Positions 48,808 through 58,319 of a stretch of 64,000 bases of DNA are shown here, piece by piece. The notes under the pieces were generated by a model. The model was not told the DNA's origin. It ran no database searches and saw only the letters and a list, made by a program, of their open reading frames with translations. The stretch lies in the NCBI GenBank assembly GCA_028279825.1, contig JANQNA010000007.1, positions 25,409-89,408 on the forward strand. Reading direction: 5' to 3'. The first letter of the stretch is position 1. The number at the start of each line of letters is the position of its first letter. Source of the DNA: an archaeon (GTDB taxonomy: Archaea; Aenigmatarchaeota; Aenigmatarchaeia; GW2011-AR5). Made by a program: the position numbers and the translations under genes.

Positions 48808-49523
48808 TTTAGAAACCTGAAACGTATTATTGCGCCAAAGACACGCGTCCCATCACGGAAGAACTTTATTTTCTTTCCCTCTTCCTTTGAACGGGACCTG
48901 TAACTAACAGGAACTTCCACCGGTATATGACCTTTCTTTACAAGCTTGGCAACTATTTCCCAGTCAAGTTCGAAGTAATTGCTTTTGAAATTGATATCTT
49001 TCATGCATTCTGTTTTGAATATCTTGAACATCGTTGCCGGGTCTGTTAGTTTTGTTCGATAGAAGAAATTGAACAAACTTGTGAAGAAAACACCACCAAA
49101 GTTAAGAATGCTGCCGTAGGTTCCTTCTTTCTTGTACTTTCTTATCTTCCAGTCACCTTTTCCAAGGTTACGCGAACCCAGAACGAATTTTGTTTTGTCG
49201 TTAAGAATAGGTGCGAGTAGTTTTGGATATTCTTCCGGTCTGTACTCAAGATCCCCGTCCTGTATCAATATTATATCCCCGGTTGCTTTTTTGAAACCAA
49301 GCTTCATCGCGTTCCCCTTTCCGCAGGGCTTGGACTGGTAGAAAGCTTTAACGTTCTGTTTCTTGGCGTACTCCTTTACCTTTTCTTTTGTCCCGTCTGT
49401 AGAATTTGATTCAATAATTATTATTTCTTTCGTCATACCTATCTTTACTTTCGCTACACGCTTCATTATTTCGTCTATTGTTTTCGCTTCGTTATACAGC
49501 GGCATTATTATCGAAAGTTTCAT
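48804..49523 (-). CDS. GT2 glycosyltransferase (dolichyl-phosphate mannosyl/glucosyl synthase-like)
   Basis: A 239-aa GT-A glycosyltransferase: MKLSIIMPLYNEAKTIDEIM, EIIIIESNSTDGTKEKV, metal-binding IQDGDLEYRPEEYPKLL and VLGSRN. No transmembrane domain, so it is a soluble or peripheral Dol-P-sugar synthase type that transfers from an NDP-sugar to dolichyl phosphate. The 3' end overlaps the GT-C gene by 4 nt. Its start overlaps the methyltransferase stop (ATGA). Confidence 0.9.
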   Translation of the reverse strand: MKLSIIMPLYNEAKTIDEIMKRVAKVKIGMTKEIIIIESNSTDGTKEKVKEYAKKQNVKAFYQSKPCGKGNAMKLGFKKATGDIILIQDGDLEYRPEEYPKLLAPILNDKTKFVLGSRNLGKGDWKIRKYKKEGTYGSILNFGGVFFTSLFNFFYRTKLTDPATMFKIFKTECMKDINFKSNYFELDWEIVAKLVKKGHIPVEVPVSYRSRSKEEGKKIKFFRDGTRVFGAIIRFRFLN

Positions 49524-50137
49524 TGTTTCACCTTCGGAAAGAACGCCACAAGTTCGTCTCCTATTATACTTGTCCTGTTTTTACCTATTTTGTTCAAAAA
49601 CTGTACAAGGTCTTTTTTGGTTCGTATGTAAATACTGCCTGGGTCATTGGTACCGTCCTCTTCACCAAGGAGCTTTTCAAGGAAAGTTTTTCTGCGTACA
49701 TCTCTCAAGAACCTGTAAGTTTTTCTTGTGTTAGCATTCGGGTCGCTGAAAGGCTCCACGACAATCAGACCTTTTCTTGCGGCCTTGAATGCACGTTTCA
49801 TAGGCGCTTCGTCTTCCGGATGTATGTGGTGAATCACGTCGCTTACTATTATATAATCAGTTCTTGGTATCTGTGCTTTTGTGAAGTCCTTTTTCTGGAC
49901 TTTAAGACCACGTTTCTTTGCGAATTTCAGGAAATATTTGTTCAGATCCCAGCCTACGTATGTACAGTTCCGTAAATACTCTACAAGTTTGCAGGAACCA
50001 CATCCGATGTCCAAAACAGAGGAATTCTGTTTTATCAGATTGGCTAACAGAACATATCTTTTACTGTAGTTTTTTCCGTGTATCAGTCTCATTCCAAAAT
50101 CGTACATTTTTGGATGGGAGTACCAGATCGACACCAT
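49520..50137 (-). CDS. SAM-dependent methyltransferase
   Basis: Class I methyltransferase of 205 aa. SSVLDIGCGSCKLVEYLRNCTYVGWDLN is the SAM-binding motif I, and TDYIIVSDVIHHIHPEDEAPMKRAF resembles the DVxHH region of class I enzymes acting on small molecules or sugars. It is coupled to the GT2 gene and diverges from STT3 across 52 bp. Likely modifies a glycan or lipid carrier. Confidence 0.85.
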   Translation of the reverse strand: MVSIWYSHPKMYDFGMRLIHGKNYSKRYVLLANLIKQNSSVLDIGCGSCKLVEYLRNCTYVGWDLNKYFLKFAKKRGLKVQKKDFTKAQIPRTDYIIVSDVIHHIHPEDEAPMKRAFKAARKGLIVVEPFSDPNANTRKTYRFLRDVRRKTFLEKLLGEEDGTNDPGSIYIRTKKDLVQFLNKIGKNRTSIIGDELVAFFPKVKQ

Positions 50138-50189
50138 GTGTATTACCTAAAAGGCACTGTTTTTAAAGTTTTAAGGGCTGAGAAAGGAT

Positions 50190-51395
50190 ATGCGCATAGT
50201 GGATTTTGCCAAAAAATACTGGGTAATTATTGCTATTATTCTGATAATGGTCATGGCCTTCAACGTAAGAATGACTGACTACAGATGGCCATACCTGAGG
50301 AATATTGACTCCTACGTTTACTACAGATGGATGGGAGAGATAGTAGAGAATGACGGTGTACTTCCTATACACGATCCTTATGCAATTGCACCCGTGGGCG
50401 TTGAAAGGGAGCAGGACTTTATCTACCCTTACTTCTATGAGGGCGCATATGCGTACATGCTTACCAATGTGTTTATCCCGGACCTGACGCTGATACAGTT
50501 CCTTATATTCTTCCCGCCGTTCCTGGCCGCGCTGGCTGTAATTCCTATGTACTACATAGGCAGACTGCTCTATGACAGGCGGGCCGGTGTACTTGCAGCA
50601 TTCTTCTATGCGTTTGATATATCCAATTTGTCACGTTCGCTGGGCGGAGACCCCGATACGGACTCTATAATCATGGTTTTCTCCATGATAACCATGGCGG
50701 CTTTCCTGTATACTTACAAATACGCCGGCAAAGAAAGAATAATACTCAAGCAGCTGGTTCTTTACTCGCTTATGACGGCCGTGGTTCTGTGGATATGGTA
50801 CTCAACATGGGCAGGTTACTGGTATATATTCTGGCTGATCACAGGTCTGATTGTTGTCAAGACGCTGTTCAATATAATAGACGTCAAGGACCTGAAGAAG
50901 GGAGTGTTCAATTCGAGATACATTCTGCTTAGTTTCGCGATTATGATGGTTGTATCTTTTGCGTTTACTGTGCCTGCGCGTGGTACAGATCTTATATCCA
51001 GTGCAGTTTTCGGACCTATACAGTTCCAGAACATAAAAGGCGAGGATGCCCAATTCCCTAACGTATACGTATCTGTAGCGGAGCTTCAGACATCCGGCGG
51101 ACCAAGGGAGATAATTGAAAGGACTAGCGTTCTTTCAGGACCGGGTATACTCATATCGCCGTTTTTCCTCATGATTTACGCATTGCTCTATCTTTTGTAC
51201 TCTTATTACAAGACAAAGAAGCATATTGACACTGCGTTACTGCTGTTAGTGTGGTTCTTAGGGCCGTTTGCAGCTACATTAGTGGCCGTCAGGTTCAGCA
51301 TACTGTTTTCGGCACCTATGGCCATAGGCTCTGCAATAATTCTAGCAAAGATCATTAGAATGTCTACCGGGGAGGACAAAAGTCTGGGTGATTAA
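50190..51395 (+). CDS. STT3/AglB oligosaccharyltransferase, N-terminal membrane half
   Basis: A 401-aa membrane protein with the STT3 membrane core: TDYRWPYLRNIDSYVYYRWMGEIVENDG (catalytic first loop, with the D in NIDS). GGDPDTDSIIMVFSMIT is the DxD loop, and FPNVYVSVAELQTSGG is the SVxE-type EL5 motif that binds donor and acceptor. It stops with TAA after KSLGD, just before the last membrane helices and the soluble domain. The next ORF begins at the adjacent ATG in the same frame and holds the remainder. It transfers the lipid-linked glycan to Asn in N-X-S/T. Confidence 0.93.
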   Translation: MRIVDFAKKYWVIIAIILIMVMAFNVRMTDYRWPYLRNIDSYVYYRWMGEIVENDGVLPIHDPYAIAPVGVEREQDFIYPYFYEGAYAYMLTNVFIPDLTLIQFLIFFPPFLAALAVIPMYYIGRLLYDRRAGVLAAFFYAFDISNLSRSLGGDPDTDSIIMVFSMITMAAFLYTYKYAGKERIILKQLVLYSLMTAVVLWIWYSTWAGYWYIFWLITGLIVVKTLFNIIDVKDLKKGVFNSRYILLSFAIMMVVSFAFTVPARGTDLISSAVFGPIQFQNIKGEDAQFPNVYVSVAELQTSGGPREIIERTSVLSGPGILISPFFLMIYALLYLLYSYYKTKKHIDTALLLLVWFLGPFAATLVAVRFSILFSAPMAIGSAIILAKIIRMSTGEDKSLGD

Positions 51396-52502
51396 ATGAA
51401 GAAAGAGATATTACTATTCCTGACGGTGCTGCTGCCATTCCTGGCTTTGGTTTACTTCGACTTACTTGTTTCTATAGTAGTGCTGATTATTCTTGTTGGC
51501 GTGTTTTATTTCACGAAGAACATTGAGAAGGAAAGAATTCCTGTTGCCGTGGTAGTGTTCTTTATCCTGACGATGATGTTTACACTGAATTTTGTGCCTG
51601 CAGTCAGCATAGCTAGCGGTCACGGGACTGTCCTGTCGGATAACTGGTGGGAGGCACTTAACTGGATGAAAGAAAATACTGCCGAATGTGCGGTCGTGGC
51701 AACTTACTGGGATCCTGGACACTTCATAACCGGTATTGCCAGAAGATCCGTGGTTTTTGACGGCGCGTCGCAGAGTCATCTGTATGAAAGACCTACTGAT
51801 GAGGACAGGGAGGGCCTGGTTGTTGACACGTTTGATAACAACATAAATCATATTGTACTGTATGAAAACGGCAACAAGACTACAGCAAGAATCCAGGACA
51901 TATCAACTACTTTGCTGACCTCCAATGAAACACTTGCTATAGAGATACTGAAAGAGTACAGAAACCCGGACTGTGATGAGATGTACTACATAGCTTCCGC
52001 GGATCTTATACCGAAAAGTACCTGGTGGACTTACTTTTCCACATGGAATCCTGTAGACAAGAGAGGAACACCTTATGTTTATTCGACGGTGCCCCTTGGA
52101 TCTTCAAGACCTGATGTACAGCAGAACGCAATAATCTATACATATCCTGTTGCACAGGATTCTTCTTTTGTTGTTTACGTTACGGAACAAGAAATGTTCG
52201 TGTTCCTTCAGCAGCAAGGCGCACCTGCACCACTGATGGTAGAGAAATTCCTGTTCTTTGACCAGGAGGGCAACGGACGACTGGTTGTGCAACAAAATTC
52301 CACGATACCAGGACTCGTGTTTATACAACCTGGAAACAGTGCATTGCTGTTCATACCTCCTGAACTGGAAAATGCAATGTTTACAAGGATGTTTCTTTTC
52401 AACGGAAACGGTCTGGAGAACTTTGAATATGTCGGTGAATGGGGCGGTGAAGTTAAACTTTTCAAAGTAAAATTTGAGGAAGAACTTTTCAGCTCTTTGT
52501 AA
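51396..52502 (+). CDS. STT3/AglB oligosaccharyltransferase, C-terminal half
   Basis: A 368-aa protein starting at the ATG immediately after the TAA of the upstream gene, in the same reading frame. Two or three transmembrane helices (EILLFLTVLLPFLALVYFDLLVSIVVLIILVGVFYF; IPVAVVVFFILTMMFTLNFV) precede the soluble domain with SDNWWEALNWMKENTAECAVVATYWDPGHFITGIARRSVVFDGASQ. ATYWDPGH is the equivalent of the WWDYG acceptor-binding motif. STT3 is usually one chain of 700-900 aa, and the two halves together give 769. The split may be genuine two-subunit architecture, stop readthrough or reinitiation. Confidence 0.92.
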   Translation: MKKEILLFLTVLLPFLALVYFDLLVSIVVLIILVGVFYFTKNIEKERIPVAVVVFFILTMMFTLNFVPAVSIASGHGTVLSDNWWEALNWMKENTAECAVVATYWDPGHFITGIARRSVVFDGASQSHLYERPTDEDREGLVVDTFDNNINHIVLYENGNKTTARIQDISTTLLTSNETLAIEILKEYRNPDCDEMYYIASADLIPKSTWWTYFSTWNPVDKRGTPYVYSTVPLGSSRPDVQQNAIIYTYPVAQDSSFVVYVTEQEMFVFLQQQGAPAPLMVEKFLFFDQEGNGRLVVQQNSTIPGLVFIQPGNSALLFIPPELENAMFTRMFLFNGNGLENFEYVGEWGGEVKLFKVKFEEELFSSL

Positions 52503-53601
52503 TATTCCTGTAAACGCCTACAATTCTTTTGACAATTATTTCCCAGTCGTACGCTTCCGCAGTTTTTCTGCCTCTTGCTGTGAATTTTTTATGCAAGACC
52601 CTGTCTTCCAGAAGCTCTTCAATTCTTTTTGCGAGTTCCTTCTCGTCACCAATTTCCGTGAGAAAACCATTCACACCGTTTTTGATGTAATCATTTGGTC
52701 CGTCAGTCTTTGTTGATATTATTGGTGTGCCTGCGGCCATCGATTCCAAAGGAACAATGCCAAAACATTCCCTTATTGACGGCAGAACAAGTACTGCAGC
52801 TGCTTTGATTTCCCTTACCATGTCCCTGTGGTTCTTGTAAGGTTTTATGAACTCTACACGTTCATTAACTTTCAGCTGTTTACATAACGCCTGCAGTTTC
52901 GGTTTTTCGAAACCTTCACCCAGTATTTTCAGTTTGTATTCTTTCTTTGTAAGGGCGAACGCCCTGATTAACGTTGGTACGTCTTTTTGCGGTGTTAATC
53001 TTCCTACATAAAGAATTGTGGTCTGTGATTTTTTCGGTTGTTTTACTGAATCTATTTCATCAACATGTATGCCACTGGGTAAAACGGATATTTTTTCCTT
53101 GTCGTACTTCAGAAGTTTGATTATACGGTCTCTTATTTTTGAATTGAGTGTCAACATTTTTGTTACAGGCATTTTTGCCGAGATTACTTCAAAGAAAGGT
53201 CCCGTGAAGAATAGTGAGCTATTGGTCATCTGTTTCCAGTTACCCAAGTACAGATCATGTAAAGTGCCAACTACGGGTGTTTTAGTCCTTAAGCCGGCCA
53301 GGGAACACGGAACTAATGTAGGATGACCGTTAGCATCAATAATATCATATTTTTCTTTTGAGAGTTTTTTGTACAGCTCGTACCAGTAACGCACAAGAAA
53401 AGCATAATTCCTCTTTGGAGGGTCTGTGATGGTTGGTTTTGAAGTCTGGATAATGTTCAGGTAAGGCAAGTCCTGCGGGTGACTTGTTGTGTACAGGTCT
53501 ATTTCAAATCCGTATTTTTTTGCAAGCACGGCTATCTGTTCAACTCGTTTTTCAACGCCGTACACCGGATACATAACTTCTGTACACAAAGCTACTCTCA
53601 T
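52489..53601 (-). CDS. GT4 glycosyltransferase
   Basis: A 370-aa GT-B retaining glycosyltransferase. MRVALCTEVMYPVYGVEKRVEQIAVLAKKYG opens the acceptor domain. TTILYVGRLTPQKDVPTLIRAFALTKKEYKLKILGEG and SIRECFGIVPLESMAAGTPIISTKTDG carry the E-x7-E donor motif. The PVYGVEKRVEQIA segment resembles the GGxExxxxxLA region. It probably builds the lipid-linked oligosaccharide. Tail to tail with the STT3 C-terminal gene, overlapping by 14 nt. Confidence 0.92.
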   Translation of the reverse strand: MRVALCTEVMYPVYGVEKRVEQIAVLAKKYGFEIDLYTTSHPQDLPYLNIIQTSKPTITDPPKRNYAFLVRYWYELYKKLSKEKYDIIDANGHPTLVPCSLAGLRTKTPVVGTLHDLYLGNWKQMTNSSLFFTGPFFEVISAKMPVTKMLTLNSKIRDRIIKLLKYDKEKISVLPSGIHVDEIDSVKQPKKSQTTILYVGRLTPQKDVPTLIRAFALTKKEYKLKILGEGFEKPKLQALCKQLKVNERVEFIKPYKNHRDMVREIKAAAVLVLPSIRECFGIVPLESMAAGTPIISTKTDGPNDYIKNGVNGFLTEIGDEKELAKRIEELLEDRVLHKKFTARGRKTAEAYDWEIIVKRIVGVYRNITKS

Positions 53602-53743
53602 GGCAATCAATCTGCAAAATAATTTATTAAAGCATCAAATTCAGGTTTATTTCCACCCTTGTACCAAAACCGCCTTTAAATCAAAATAAGTCTACGTATT
53701 TAAGAAACTTAATCTAATAAGGTTTTTTACGATTTGCTTCATA

Positions 53744-55042
53744 ATGAAAATTGTTTTTATTGATCCGAAAGGTGTCTGGGAGGGACTGAATAACGGACTT
53801 GCCTACATAGCTTCCGGAATAAGAGAACACGATGTTAAAGTAATTGATTTTGTCAACAAGGCAGGTAACGTGGAAAAAAGACTGGAGGCTGTCAAGGACG
53901 CGGATTTTATCGGGATTTCAATAAAGTCCTTTACCCTGGATGAATCCATAATGGCCGCAGAGATGGTAAGAAAGATTAATCCTGATGCAAAAATTATTGC
54001 AGGCGGACCGCATGTCATGGTTGACGGCTACAATCTTATGAAGGACAGTCCCGTTTTTGATATTGGAATATTTGGCGAAGCTGAGTACGCATTCAAGGAG
54101 CTGTTATCCGGCAAACCTCTGGAGGAAATAGACGGCATAATTTTCCGAAAGGGCGGGGTACTTGTAAACAACAAACCAAGGGAATGGATTACTGATTTAG
54201 ACTCCCTCCCATTTCCTACTTACGAAGCCTTTGATTCTGTGGAAACCCATGTTGAGAACTGGCCGCTTGTTACTTCACGCGGCTGTCCTTACACATGTAC
54301 CTACTGTAATGTGCCCAAGGTTATAGGAAGAAAATTCAGAACAAGAAGCGGGGAAAGCATTGTTAAGGAACTGAAGTATGCAAAAGAAAAATACGGAAGT
54401 ACGGAGTTCAAAGTGTTGGATGACAACTTTACACTACTAATGGACAGGGCAAAAGAAATCTGTAAACTTATGATAAAAGAGAATCTTGACATGAAATGGA
54501 CCTGTCCTAACGGCATAAGGGCGGACAGACTTGACGAGGAACTTTGTTCACTGATGAAGGAAGCCGGGTGTTATTCTGTTTCGATAGGTGTTGAAAGCGG
54601 AGACCCTGAAGTGTTCGACAAAATAAAGAAGGGTGAAAAACTGGAGGATGTTGAAAAAGGCATCAATCTTGCAAAGGCTGCCGGCATAAAGGTTCACGGT
54701 TTCTTTATAATCGGGCTGCTTGGAAGTACATATGAGTCTGACAAGAGATCCATGGAATTCGCAAAGAAAATGGGAATAACGGCTTCATGGGGCATACTTG
54801 TTCCTTATCCCGGAACAGAAGTATGGGAACAAATCAAGAAAGACCCAAAATCCAGGATACTGAAAGACTGGAAAGAGGGATTTCACATAGGCGCCAGACC
54901 AAAACCGGTCTACGATACCGAAGAATATACAGCGGAAGAACGCGTGAAGGCTTACTACAAGGCTAATATGTCAACAATAAAGAAAAGAGACATACCACGC
55001 GCTGCAAAGATGGTAATTAAGGGTCTTATGAGCGGAAAATAA
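53744..55042 (+). CDS. Radical SAM protein with B12-binding-like N-domain
   Basis: A 432-aa BchE/P-methylase-style radical SAM enzyme. N-terminal Rossmann-like cobalamin-binding region (IFIDPK..; DFIGISIKSFTLDESIMAAEMVRKINPDAKIIAGGPHV) without an obvious DxHxxG. The radical SAM core has SRGCPYTCTYCNVPKV (CxxxCxxC binding a [4Fe-4S]) and GVESGDPEVFDKIKKG. The substrate is unknown; in this surface-glycan setting it may modify a sugar, lipid or cofactor. A second, longer relative lies at 59585-61042. Confidence 0.88.
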   Translation: MKIVFIDPKGVWEGLNNGLAYIASGIREHDVKVIDFVNKAGNVEKRLEAVKDADFIGISIKSFTLDESIMAAEMVRKINPDAKIIAGGPHVMVDGYNLMKDSPVFDIGIFGEAEYAFKELLSGKPLEEIDGIIFRKGGVLVNNKPREWITDLDSLPFPTYEAFDSVETHVENWPLVTSRGCPYTCTYCNVPKVIGRKFRTRSGESIVKELKYAKEKYGSTEFKVLDDNFTLLMDRAKEICKLMIKENLDMKWTCPNGIRADRLDEELCSLMKEAGCYSVSIGVESGDPEVFDKIKKGEKLEDVEKGINLAKAAGIKVHGFFIIGLLGSTYESDKRSMEFAKKMGITASWGILVPYPGTEVWEQIKKDPKSRILKDWKEGFHIGARPKPVYDTEEYTAEERVKAYYKANMSTIKKRDIPRAAKMVIKGLMSGK

Positions 55043-55094
55043 TTCGGGTTTTGCACTAGATACGTTTTAAATGCTTTGTTTTCACTATTTCCAA

Positions 55095-55991
55095 ATGAGA
55101 ATTCTTTTCATAGGTTCTTCAAAGATAACAAGGGTCTGCATTGAGAGGTTAATATCTTTAGGCGAAGATGTGCAGGCTGTCATAACACTGCCAAATGAAA
55201 AAATATACAACAGAGCACGTGGAGTTGTGTTTGACGATCTGGGTGTGACAGTTGTTAAGACAGATGATATATCCTCGGAGGACGTTGTTTCTTTCGTCAA
55301 GGCGATAAAACCGGAAGTTATAGTTCAGTGCGGCTGGTCACAGAAAATACCAATGGATATTTTGAATGTCCCACAGCACGCAATAGGAATACACCAGTCT
55401 TATCTGCCGGAAAACAGGGGAGCTGCTTCACTTAACTGGGCAATAATTAATGATCTTAAGGAGACAGGCGTTTCACTGTTTTATATGGGTGAGAAGTATG
55501 ACGAAGGTGATATTCTTAATCAACGAAAAATTCAGATAGAAGAACGGGACGACATAAGGACCCTGCATGAAAAATCCGATGCCGTAAGCGTGGAAATGCT
55601 GGCAGAGACACTGGATCATATAAGGAATAATACTCTGGTGACAAAACCACAGGATAATTCTCTTGCTACTTATACGAAAAGAAGAAAGCCGGAAGACGGC
55701 AAGATAGAATGGAATAAAACCTCGAGAGAGGTTTGGAATTTTATCAGGGCCCTGACACAACCGTTTCCGGGTGCTTTTACATATCTTCGGGACAAGAAAA
55801 TTCTGGTATGGAAAGCAAGCATGTCAGACAAAACAGGGACACCCGGTGAGGTGCTGGACATAACAAACGGTAAGGGAGTTGAGGTAGCTACAGGTAATGG
55901 TTCCGTAATAATGGAACGTGTTGGTACGGACGGGATAGAAATGTTTGCGGATGAACTAGAAATAAAAATTGGTGATACTTTTGGAAATTGA
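55095..55991 (+). CDS. Formyltransferase-family protein (Fmt/ArnA-like)
   Basis: A 298-aa protein of the N10-formyl-THF formyltransferase fold from MRILFIGSSKITR (start set by a GTTTTAAATG box 25 nt upstream). GIHQSYLPENRGAASLNWAIINDLKETGVSLFYMGEKYDEGDIL carries the catalytic His and Asp; the usual N-x-H Asn is Gly (IGIH). The C-terminal domain KRRKPEDGKIEWNKTSREVWNFIRALTQPFPGAFTYL matches the Fmt C-terminal beta-barrel. Probably a sugar or amino-sugar formyltransferase, not tRNA formylation, which archaea lack. The one-carbon enzymes downstream support this. Confidence 0.85.
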   Translation: MRILFIGSSKITRVCIERLISLGEDVQAVITLPNEKIYNRARGVVFDDLGVTVVKTDDISSEDVVSFVKAIKPEVIVQCGWSQKIPMDILNVPQHAIGIHQSYLPENRGAASLNWAIINDLKETGVSLFYMGEKYDEGDILNQRKIQIEERDDIRTLHEKSDAVSVEMLAETLDHIRNNTLVTKPQDNSLATYTKRRKPEDGKIEWNKTSREVWNFIRALTQPFPGAFTYLRDKKILVWKASMSDKTGTPGEVLDITNGKGVEVATGNGSVIMERVGTDGIEMFADELEIKIGDTFGN

Positions 55992-57096
55992 AGATAGAAT
56001 AAAGAAGGCAACTGACTGGATGCTTAATTCGGGCATACAAAATTCAGACGGGGAACACAAAGGCGGCATAAACAGCTACCACACGGAACAAGGTTATCCA
56101 TATATTTACAGCGAGATAACAGGTTACGGTGTTTCTGCTTTTCTGTATGCAAGCGAAGTAAACAGAAAGCTTGTTGAACGTGCGAAACTTGCTGCTGACT
56201 GGCTTATCAAAAAGGCATTGATGTCAAGCGGAGGTGTCAGAACAAGATACTACTACCAGCCAACCGATAATATTTATTCATTTGAATCGGGTAATTCATT
56301 TCCTTTTGACACGGCAATGGGTCTTTACGGTCTTGTGATGCTTTACAACTCAACACGTGATGAGAAGCTGATTGAACCGATAAGAAGAATGGCTGATTTC
56401 ATTGTAAGCATGCAGAGAGAGGACGGCACATTTGATGCTTATGTCACATCTACGGGAGAGAAAGTGACTTCATACGATAAATGGTCCAACCAGCCTTCTC
56501 CGTTCCATTCAAAGCTATCTTTAGGTCTTTTAGAGGCAGGAATGCTGCTTGATGATGAGAATTTAGTGGAGGCGGCCATAAAGGTTTGTGAAAGGTCCAT
56601 GGACTTCATGGACAACGGAAGATTCATAACAAGAGCCAATGAAAGAATGTCAGATACGCATCCTAATTGCTATTCTGCAGAAGGGTTGCTGTATTCAGGC
56701 ATGGAACTTGAAAGATTTGATTTCATGGAGTGTGCCGCGTTTGGCGTTGATTCAATTGTCAAAAGATTTTACGGGAAACTTCCCTGTGCATTTGATGATG
56801 TTATAACAGTGGATAACATGAGAATTGACACTGTTGCACAGACACTGAGACTTTCGGTCATATTAAAGAAGCTTGATCTTTTGAAGACGGACAAGATGGA
56901 ACAGCTTTACAACACGCTTGTAGAAAACCAGATTGTTGATGGCAAACAGGACGGAGGATTCGTTTACGGCACAAATGACGACGGTGCTGTTATGAATCAT
57001 CCCAACTCATGGGTCAGCATGTTTGCACTACAGGCAATGATTATGTATAAAGACTGCTTGGACGGCAGAAAATTAAGGATAAAGCCTTTTGTATGA
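55981..57096 (+). CDS. (Alpha/alpha) toroid protein, glycan-processing-like
   Basis: A ~371-aa soluble protein rich in repeated helical hairpins: GYGVSAFLYASEVNRKLVERAKLAADWLI, FDTAMGLYGLVMLYNSTRDEKLIEPIRRMADFIVSMQREDGTF, FHSKLSLGLLEAGMLLDDENLVEAAIKVC, NCYSAEGLLYSGMELERFDFMECAAFGVDSI. This matches the (alpha/alpha)6 barrel of glycoside hydrolases, epimerases or terpenoid-cyclase relatives. No ATG is available near the start; TTG 55981 or GTG 55972 (within GGTGAT) must be used, overlapping the formyltransferase. Substrate unknown. Confidence 0.7.
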   Translation: MEIEDRIKKATDWMLNSGIQNSDGEHKGGINSYHTEQGYPYIYSEITGYGVSAFLYASEVNRKLVERAKLAADWLIKKALMSSGGVRTRYYYQPTDNIYSFESGNSFPFDTAMGLYGLVMLYNSTRDEKLIEPIRRMADFIVSMQREDGTFDAYVTSTGEKVTSYDKWSNQPSPFHSKLSLGLLEAGMLLDDENLVEAAIKVCERSMDFMDNGRFITRANERMSDTHPNCYSAEGLLYSGMELERFDFMECAAFGVDSIVKRFYGKLPCAFDDVITVDNMRIDTVAQTLRLSVILKKLDLLKTDKMEQLYNTLVENQIVDGKQDGGFVYGTNDDGAVMNHPNSWVSMFALQAMIMYKDCLDGRKLRIKPFV

Positions 57097-57106
57097 TCTT
57101 ATACTC

Positions 57107-58315
57107 ATGGATGAAATTTTCGGGCTTATAGAACAGGAGAAACAGAGGCAATTGGATACTTTAGAGCTTATACCTTCGGAGAACTATGTTTCACCGGCCG
57201 TGATGAAAGCGCTGGGATCAGAGCTTAACAACAAATATTCAGAAGGATATCCCAGAAAACGTTATTATGGCGGTAACCAGTTTGTTGACCAGCTTGAGGA
57301 GATGGCTATAGAAAAAGCCAAGAAGATATTTGGAGCGGAACATGTTAATGTACAGCCCTACTCAGGTTCTCCGGCAAATGCTGCAGTGTTTTTTGCGCTG
57401 CTTGACATAGGCGCCAAGTTTATGGGTATGGAACTCTCACAGGGAGGGCATCTTACACACGGTTCACCTGTAAGTTTTTCCGGAAAATTCTTTACAGCTG
57501 TGTCATATGGTGTTGACAGGGAGACAGAGATGCTTGATTACGATGCCATAAGGAAATTAGCTGTAAAGGAAAAACCAAAGATGATAATCTCAGGATTTAC
57601 TGCTTATCCAAGAAAGATAGACTTTGAAGAATTTCACAAAATAGCCCAGGAGGTTGACGCGATTTCTTTCGCAGATATTTCTCACATAGCAGGACTTGTT
57701 GCAGGTGGTGTGCATCCTTCACCGTTTCCTTTCATGGATGTTGTGTCAACAACTACACACAAGACACTCAGAGGTCCAAGAGGAGCTATGATATTGTGTA
57801 AAGAAGGCTTCGCCAAGGCTATAGACAAGGCTGTTTTTCCTCTGCTTCAGGGCGGACCACATGACCATGCTATTGCAGCAAAGGCTATTGCATTTGAAGA
57901 GGCTTTGCAACCTGAATTCAAGGAGTACCAGAAACAGATAGTCCGCAATGCCAAAGCACTGGCAGATGCACTGATGAACAACGGATTCAGACTGGTTTCA
58001 GGCGGCACTGATAATCACCTGATGCTGATAGACCTTACAAAGAACAACACCACAGGAAAAGAAGCAGAGACACTTCTGGACCGGGCTGGAATCACTGTAA
58101 ACAAGAATACTATACCGTATGACACAAGGAAGCCTCTTGACCCGAGCGGTATACGGCTTGGAACACCTATTGTTACTACAAGAGGGATGAAAGAGCAGGA
58201 AATGAGACAGATAGCCGAGTTAATCAAGAATGTTATAATTGACAAGAAGGATCCTGAAAAGGTAAGGGAAAACGTTAACGGCCTTTGCGCCGATTTTTCT
58301 GCTTTCGCGTGGTGA
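57107..58315 (+). CDS. glyA: Serine hydroxymethyltransferase
   Basis: PLP enzyme, 402 aa, moving a one-carbon unit between serine and (methano- or tetrahydro-)folate. ELIPSENYVSPAVMKALGSELNNKYSEGYPRKRYYGGNQ is the substrate-binding segment. DISHIAGLVAGGVHPSP and STTTHKTLRGPRGAM contain the Asp and PLP-binding Lys. GGPHDHAIAAKAIAFEEAL is the typical GGPHxH. I choose ATG 57107 (MDEIFGLIEQE). It is followed within 4 nt by folD, supporting a folate-type carbon carrier and the formyltransferase nearby. Confidence 0.95.
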   Translation: MDEIFGLIEQEKQRQLDTLELIPSENYVSPAVMKALGSELNNKYSEGYPRKRYYGGNQFVDQLEEMAIEKAKKIFGAEHVNVQPYSGSPANAAVFFALLDIGAKFMGMELSQGGHLTHGSPVSFSGKFFTAVSYGVDRETEMLDYDAIRKLAVKEKPKMIISGFTAYPRKIDFEEFHKIAQEVDAISFADISHIAGLVAGGVHPSPFPFMDVVSTTTHKTLRGPRGAMILCKEGFAKAIDKAVFPLLQGGPHDHAIAAKAIAFEEALQPEFKEYQKQIVRNAKALADALMNNGFRLVSGGTDNHLMLIDLTKNNTTGKEAETLLDRAGITVNKNTIPYDTRKPLDPSGIRLGTPIVTTRGMKEQEMRQIAELIKNVIIDKKDPEKVRENVNGLCADFSAFAW

Positions 58316-58319
58316 TTGA

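Noticed and set aside
50190-52502. Frameshift explaining the split STT3
   Set aside because: The two halves are in the same frame and separated only by a stop codon, so no indel is required.
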